64,000 nucleotides of DNA from Tuctoria greenei (taxonomy: Eukaryota > Streptophyta > Magnoliopsida > Poales > Poaceae). This document shows positions 58,161 through 64,000 of this stretch, one piece after another. Every line of letters starts with the position of its first letter. Within the stretch, counting starts at the first letter, position 1. The translations under genes were made by a program, and so were the position numbers. The DNA lies in contig JAYESD010000001.1 of assembly GCA_036927565.1 (NCBI GenBank), positions 73,427,751 through 73,491,750 on the forward strand, given 5' to 3'. Below the pieces are notes generated by a model. The model had not been told where the DNA came from. It was given only the letters and a program-made list of their open reading frames with translations, and did not search any database.

Positions 58161-59866
58161 ATATGGTTCCAGACATCAGCAGGGAGCTACGGAGGAAGAT
58201 GCCGGCGCTAGACGACCTTGGCGATGTGGAACAATGCCGAACCTCCAGGGTTGTAATCCTGGAGCTTCGGAGGAGGTGGCCACCCCTGCTTTGAGCCAGA
58301 GGGTTAACGATATTAGCAAGGGCAAGGGCAAAGAGCCAGTCGAACACTCCAGCCACAAGAGGAAGCTGAAGCATGCTGATGGGAGGTCCGTCAGGCCTGC
58401 TCCTTCTACAATGGCCCCTTCTCCTCGGCGAGGGAGGTCTTCTATGGCTACACCTTCTCCAGCGCAGGCGTTCCCGAGAGGCGCTAGCTCTGGACAGTCA
58501 ACACCGGCCTCAGTGTCGACAAAGAGCTCCAAGCCTAGGAGTTCTTCCTGACCAAGAGAAGTTCCAACCGACAGGACTCAGGCTGCCACAAGTGGTCCAC
58601 AGCTGAGGTCCGAAGTCATTGTCTCACTAGATTTGGTGAGCTCTGTTTCAGGCCTCAGAAGAAGAGGTTCAACAGCAACTTGGGCGGTAGCATTCCTAGG
58701 TAAGCTTCGTGTGCTTGCCTTAAAATGCTAATCTTGTTTTTGTTGTGTCTTTAATCCTCTCATCTCTTTATTTTCAGGGTGTCGAGAATGGAGTCAGGGA
58801 CTTTAGCATCTGTTGCAGCGACTGTGGCTGCGCATGCTGAAGCTCCAACTTCCATTGAGCCTCCTCCTAAAGTTGTGGTAGAAGTCACGGCAGCTCCAAC
58901 ACCGGCTGTTGTGGATTTGGATTCAGAGTCCTCGCCGGAAGCTCCATTGGTTGCGCTAGACCACGTGGGAGAAGTTGAAGATTTACCTCTGGCAACTGTG
59001 CCGGAGGCTGATGCTCCAGTGCCAGAGCTGAAGATGTCAGAAGCTCTAGCCTTTGAGCCAGAAGTCATAAAAGTCCTGGCCGCTAAGCCAGAGACAATTG
59101 AAGCCACGACCATCGAGCTGGAGATGGTTGAAGCTCCAACCCTTGGGCCAGAAGTTATTGAAGGTCTGGTTGTTGAGCCGGAAGAGCTTAAAGCTCCGGT
59201 CGCTAGACCAGAAGTGGCTGACGAGCCAACTCCTGAGCCAGCGGTGGTAGAGGCACCAGATGAAGCCCCAACTGTCTTGGAAGCTCCCGTGGTGGTGTCA
59301 GAGATAGTTGCTCCGGAGGTGTCTGGGCCAGAACCGGAGTAGCATGAAGAAGTGGCAGCAGGTTCTCCACCCTCGGGACCAGCAACTAAAGGCACAAAAG
59401 CAGCACCTTCAACTTTTGCTCCAGAGGTGGGAGCTCCCCCAGTGGGTTCTTCCTCCGTTGTTGCAAAAGGACTTCCGGAGAGCGGCCCTAGTGCTACAGA
59501 AGCTCAGGGCACCACGCTTGTAGAGTGGGACCCTATTTTTGTTATTGAAAACCCACTGGAGCCAGCAGAATTGACCCCAGCAGGCCTGTAACCTATCTCC
59601 CTGGCATTGTCCATAGACAAGGCCTCCTCGAGCCTCTGACAAGTTCAATTCGCCTTCAGTCATGAGAGCAAAGCCTTGGAGGAGGAGCGCAACCCCTTAA
59701 GGCATTGCCATAACAGGCTCCATCTTGAGACCAGACTTGCTCACACAAGGCTTGCTGACCAAAAGGAGTGGATCAAGAGGGAAAAGACCCGGATGGAATA
59801 TTGGGACAAGCTGCTGGAGGAGAAGGAAGCTGCCATTAGGGCGCTCGACGCTAACTCTAGGGAGAT
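58161..59866 (+). pseudogene. C-terminal part of the PF04195-type ORF, cut by a copia insertion
   Basis: 58234-58550 reads a Ser/Lys/Pro-rich linker (KGKGKEPVEHSSHKRKLKHA). 58779-59342 is an acidic Pro/Glu/Val/Ala segment made of about fifteen degenerate repeats (PEVIEAP.., PE(V/L)K.). 59352-59591 continues Pro/Ser-rich with VEWDPIFVIENPLEP. 59650-59866 is a coiled coil (HLETRLAHTRLADQKEWIKR, LLEEKEAAIRAL). Frames change several times. The coil is cut at 59866 by the LTR at 59867. Whether these segments were joined by introns is unknown. Confidence 0.55.
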
Positions 59867-61301
59867 TGTAAGGATCGAATGCCCAAGAGGGGGGGTGAAT
59901 TGGGCTTCTTTCCAAAAATTAAAGCAATAGAACTTAATTACTGAAAGCCCAATTCCCTATGCAAACAACCTATGCATTCAAGTGAATAGTAACTTTGCGG
60001 TATATGAAATGCATAAGTGTAAGGGGAGAGGAAGAAAGCGCAAACTCCCGAGGAGAAACGAAGACACAGAGATTTATCCCGTGTTTTGGAAAGATCGTCA
60101 AGATCTTCCTACATCCACGTTGTGGCACCCACCAATGGGTATGGCCACTCCCAAGTCACCGAGACCAGGGATCTGCACTATACTTCTCTGTTTGCCAACC
60201 TCGGCAAGGTGGAGCTCAAGCCTTGTACAAGTTTCATCCTCCCGGGCTTCCACAACCGTCTTGGTAAGCTCCGGAAGGCTCTCTCCAATACAATCACTCT
60301 CTTACAGCTCTCACTACACTAGAGACTCCAATAACCAAGAATGGAGGCACACAGGCACTATCTCTAGTTAGTTCTAGTCTATCTCTTGGTGTACAAGTGG
60401 TGAAAATGATATGGAAGTGGTAGCTCAATGCCATGAATGCTTGGTAATGTGTAGAGTAAGTCCGAGCTTCAAGTCATATCGAATAGACTGGTTGAAGGGG
60501 TATGAATAGCCAGCCTCCACGAAATAGCCGTTTGAAAAGTAGGCTGACATCACTGTTCTGCGAACACCGGATGATCCGATGTTCCCCCTTCAAGTATCAT
60601 CGGTCGAATACAAATTAGCTGATGTCACTGTGTCAGATATGACCGTTGTTAGACCGATGTTACACTTGCCTTCTCATCGGATGATCCGATGGCACTTCAT
60701 CCAGAATTGCTTCAGAATTGATGCTTACTAGAGTGATTGACTGATGTGTTTATAGTTGTACATCGGATGGTCCGGTGTTACACTTGGTCCAGGGAGATTG
60801 CTTTCTGTACTGATGGACCGATGTAACATCCCCTTCATCATCGGATGATCCGGTGAGTACTTAGTTCTGAGGTCTTCTTCTTCTGCTAAACCAACCCGAC
60901 CGATGTGTTATTTTCTGGAAACATCGGTTGATCCCGTGAGTTGATTTTGTTTGCTTCAAGTTGTTCTAAGTGATTCTTTTGGAATTTTGCTCGATTGACC
61001 TCTTAGACATTGGTTGGAAATATTCTTCTAATGATTATCAAGCATTGAGTGCTGTCAATTTTTGTTGAATAATATTGACATATGAGCTTTTACTTCTAAT
61101 CTTCATAAACATCGATTGATCTCATAGAATGATTGTTTAGGGGTCTCCAATCATATCCAATGAGCAGTAGATTATATTCATAGATTTCATTTTATTGTGA
61201 TGAGTGATATAGGAGATCTTGCATCTACAAATTCATTAGTAAAATCCAACGGTTCTCATTAATCACTAAAACCATACCTCTTGGGGGCCTAGATGCTTTC
61301 A
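59867..61301 (-). mobile_element. 3' LTR of a minus-strand Sirevirus-like copia element
   Basis: On the minus strand starts TGAAAGCATCTAGGCCCCC right after a polypurine tract and ends CATTCGATCCTTACA; about 1435 bp. It carries a palindrome array in U3 (60560-60960) and the CACCCCCCCTCTTGGGC near its end that is usual for this lineage. A TATA-like TATTCATACCCC lies near 60510. It interrupts the coiled coil of the PF04195-type gene. Confidence 0.82.
60560..60960. repeat. Palindromic CATCGGATGATCCGATG array in LTR U3
   Basis: About nine copies of ACCGGATGATCCGATG / CATCGGATGGTCCGGTG and decayed forms, spaced 20-60 bases. Confidence 0.85.
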
Positions 61302-61315
61302 ATCTCCCCCTTTTT
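61302..61315 (-). promoter_or_regulatory. Polypurine tract of the copia element
   Basis: AAAAAGGGGGAGAT on the minus strand directly before the 3' LTR. Confidence 0.85.
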
Positions 61316-61633
61316 GGTGATTGATGACAACACAACAAGTAAAGCATAATAGTAATGAATTTGAGAATACAATTCTCAAAAGGATATGCAATAAGTACAA
61401 GATTTAACACACTTAAACTTGAAGGCTAAAAAAAACGATCAATAACTCAAGAGAATTAAGTGGCACACGAATACTCAATAAAATAGCAAAAGAGTAACAA
61501 AACTCCAAATTACAAAAGAACTCCCAAAAAGATAGACTCCACCTACAGCTAGGACTGCCCCTGAGACTAAGCTATCCTCCCCCTGACTCTTCTCCCCCTT
61601 TGGCATCAAGACACCAAAAAGGAAGCCGAGTGC
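61316..61633. other. 3' non-coding internal region of the copia element
   Basis: AT-rich, no gene; a second purine tract (AAAGGGGGAGA on the minus strand, about 61588) follows the env-like ORF. Confidence 0.6.
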
Positions 61634-63801
61634 CTAAGGACCCTGAGCGCTCGAGGTGATGACGAACTGGTCACCGTCGGGGGTGCTGTTGTCGGAGCTA
61701 CTGCCTGCTACTGCCGAAGCTGGAGTAGAGGTGGCGGGTGCTGCGGGGCTGCTGTCGGTGCCTGCTGAGTATAATCTGCTGGCAACGGGGCACTGACAAC
61801 GAACGCTGGCGTCTGCTGGAAAAGCGTCGTAGCCGGCAAGGGAGAGTGGATAGGAGCACCTGGAGCAAGCAGTGGGGACATGCTGATCATCGCGATCGGC
61901 GTGGTTAGCACTGGTGCTGAAGCTGGTGCCAGGACAGGCAGACCTGTAGCAAGGCCTGGAAGCTATGACGGCAGGGCAATCCCGGTCTGCGTGTAGAGGT
62001 TGGTGATCAACCCCAGGATGCCCATCATCGCCTACTGCTTCTGCTACTGCTGGTTGAGAGAGCGCTGGTGCATTTGATCAATCAGCTCAGTCAGCCTGTC
62101 AGTGTCTTCTCGCCTCTCGCGGGCAATCTGTCGCTGCATCTCCTGCTGCTACTGCTGGAGCTCCAAGAGACGCGCAGCCTGCTCAGCTTGGGCCTGCTCA
62201 GCTGCAAGCTAGTGCAGGCGCTGCTGCTCAACCATCTGCTGGAGTAGGGATGTAAGCTCAGATGGCTGAGAGACCTGTGCCTCTGACACGGGAGGTGGAG
62301 TAGGAGGTGGCACAGTCGAGCCTCCAGCCTCCGCGTCGTGCTGCCTGGGTGAGGGAGGAGGTGGGAAGTACTCCTCGACACTCTCGCTGGTGTCACTCTC
62401 GGACCATATATGCTGGAGATCCTCACCCTGAGCATCTGCCTGTGCTAGTCTCTCGTCTTCCTTCTCCAGGTCTGACCAGTCTTCCTCTGAGAGACGGGCA
62501 CGGACCTAACGCTCAACTGGACGGCCAAGGCGGCGGTCTCTAGGAGCTGGAGCATGGTAATGGCCGAACCGTGTGATGCTCTCGTCGGTGAGACTGTCAT
62601 GCACGGCGGACCCTACTGGAGCTACCATGTAGAGCATGTAGCTGATCCAGTGACCAAACACAAGTTGCCCCATCATCCTGACTCCATCAGTGATGACGTC
62701 CTCCATCTCACAGATCAAGATGTCCACAATGTTGAACTCCATCCCGTTCATAACATAGAACATGAGATTCTGCTGCAAGCTGGTGAACCCCTCAAGGTAT
62801 CCGGACCTCGGCAAAAGTGTGCGACGCAAGGCAAGGTGCACAGTGCGCACAGCTGGAGTGAGTAGTGCTGGTACCCTCGGCTGGTTTGGAGAGAAAGGAT
62901 GAGCGAACAGTGAGCATATCTCCTCAAGTAGTGGTGCCACACCTCAAGTGAGCGGCCTCCTCTGTGGGTCAGTCTATCCATACACCCTCTCGTGTAGGCA
63001 AGTGTCATGGAGATCCACTCCTAGCAGCTGTCCCAACGTCTGCCTAGTCAAGTGATGATGCTGGCCCATGAACATGAAATCAATGGATCGGCGGCCCTCA
63101 GAGACGTAGAGTGTGGCATAGAATACTCGGACCCAGTCCTCCACGTAGGCACTCCTCTTGTAATACATCAGCTCTACTAGCCCTCTATACCTCTCAAAGT
63201 AAGGGCGTATCTCTATCCCAGCTACAATAGCAAGCTGATCCCAATCCAGGAAATTGTGCTGGAAGAGCTTATGGCCCTGACGTCTGTATGTTTCATACAG
63301 TGACGCCTGGGTCAGGGTCCAAAAGCGGCTGTCCACAAGTGCCTCTCTGGGCTGCGGGAACCGCTCCTCAAGTAAAATGCTCCACCTGAGCTTCCTGAGC
63401 TGCTTGGCCTTCAACTTCCTGTAGTCTATCAGGCGGACACCCTCAGCGACATGGACATTGGTGTCCATCTCATAGACCACTCTCTGGGCTGCCCTGTCCA
63501 CTCGAAGGTCAGCTGCTGACGGTCTCGGTCTCGGGGCTGCAGCTGGATGACCTCCACGGGTCCTGGCTGAGCGCCGACGAACAAGTGGCACTTCGGGCTC
63601 CTCTTCATCCTCTGACTCCTCTGGCATGGGAGGTTGCCTCTATCGGGCCTCGCGGATCCTCAATGATCCTCCTCGGCCACACTCTCGCTCTTTAGCGGCG
63701 CGAGCAGCCATTAGGGCTTTCTTCGCCTCCTTCGACAACTTCTACTTTTTGGCGGCCGGCTCCTCAATAGCCTTGCCCTTTCCCTTCTTGTCACGACCCA
63801 T
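61634..63801 (-). pseudogene. Env-like / 'putative plant transposon protein' ORF of a Sirevirus-like element
   Basis: Met 63801 (MGRDKKGKGKAIEEPAAKK), a Lys/Arg-rich start with stops at about 63742 and 63645. A folded domain (62506-63627) follows with RLIDYRKLKAKQLRKLRW, FLDWDQLAIVAGIEIRPYFE, LVELMYYKRSAYVEDWVRVF and TLGQLLGVDLHD, resembling the 'putative plant transposon protein' family. Then LTPAVRTVHLALRRTLLPR and MFYVMNGMEFNIVDILICEM; a Glu-rich stretch (LSEEDWSDLEKEDERL); a Gln-rich coiled coil (about 62090-62260); and a Pro/Ala/Thr-rich tail ending DQFVITSSAQGP at 61634. At least five in-frame stops. Position between pol and the 3' LTR and the coiled coil fit the env-like gene of Sireviruses, whose role is unknown. 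Confidence 0.62.
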
Positions 63802-64000
63802 GACGACAACGGAGGTGAGCACGCGGGACAACGAGCTCGGGCGCACGAGACGGCAACCAAAGGTCGTCGCGGCTAGGGAACCCTAGTGGTGAAGCGACGG
63901 CGACCATAGGGGGGGGCACCACAGTGGCACAGAGGGCGGTGGTGCGGCGCCTAGTACGGCGTGGGGCGGCGGCAGTGGTGCAGCGGCGGTGAGGCGTGGG
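63802..64000. other. GC-rich sequence upstream of the env-like ORF
   Basis: Contains a run of G at 63909 and irregular GGCGGTGGTGCGGCG units; no coding frame. The element continues beyond the window. Confidence 0.4.

Noticed and set aside
58760..59395. 211-residue Ser/Gly/Thr-rich minus-strand frame
   Set aside because: Mirror of the acidic repeat region whose plus-strand reading fits the neighbouring PF04195-type gene.

Overview
This 64 kb window looks like intergenic DNA from a large, repeat-rich grass (Poaceae) nuclear genome. It is almost entirely nested, decayed transposable elements: Ty1/copia (Sirevirus-type) and Ty3/gypsy retrotransposons using the initiator-Met tRNA primer site, several CACTA (En/Spm) DNA transposons, Stowaway-like and other MITEs, and AT microsatellites. 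I see no intact single-copy host gene. The nearest things are one broken gene with a TATA box (about 1472-2255) and two host-gene fragments carried by transposons.

Layout. 1-275: right end of a CACTA element. 844-5433: AT microsatellites, a broken small gene, MITE-like pieces. 5446-8632: CACTA remnant with a Transposase_24 (TNP1-like) pseudogene and a long array of 37-bp subterminal repeats. 8633-11220: a second CACTA-like piece with about 200-bp tandem repeats and two exons of an ARGONAUTE PIWI domain. 11623-13290: minus-strand copia LTR. 13966-20270: large minus-strand gypsy LTR plus flank, split by a solo LTR; this block is duplicated at 51771-55860. 20274-23735: Sirevirus LTR and gag, joined abruptly to a gypsy integrase (23794-24504). 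That integrase is split by a complete but decayed minus-strand gypsy element (24505-32029) and resumes at 32030, followed by a polypurine tract and 3' LTR (32701 to about 35470).

36586-49676: a CACTA element of about 13 kb with two divergent genes, a Transposase_24/Ulp1-protease gene on the minus strand and TNP2 transposase on the plus strand. Between TNP2 and its right end it carries a captured fragment of a CLASSY/DRD1-type SNF2 helicase gene arranged as a long inverted repeat. 49677-50407: the end of another CACTA inserted in a minus-strand Sirevirus gag (50408-51357). 55938-59866: a gypsy-type LTR with an opposite-strand PF04195-type ORF, cut by a minus-strand copia element (59867-64000, running off the window) with its 3' LTR and an env-like ORF.

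The most interesting signal is that two different CACTA-type elements in one window carry pieces of RNA-silencing genes (ARGONAUTE and CLASSY-like), and that the CLASSY-like piece could fold into a hairpin of about 400 bp per arm. Small-RNA production from it and any effect on the donor gene are inference, not seen in the sequence.
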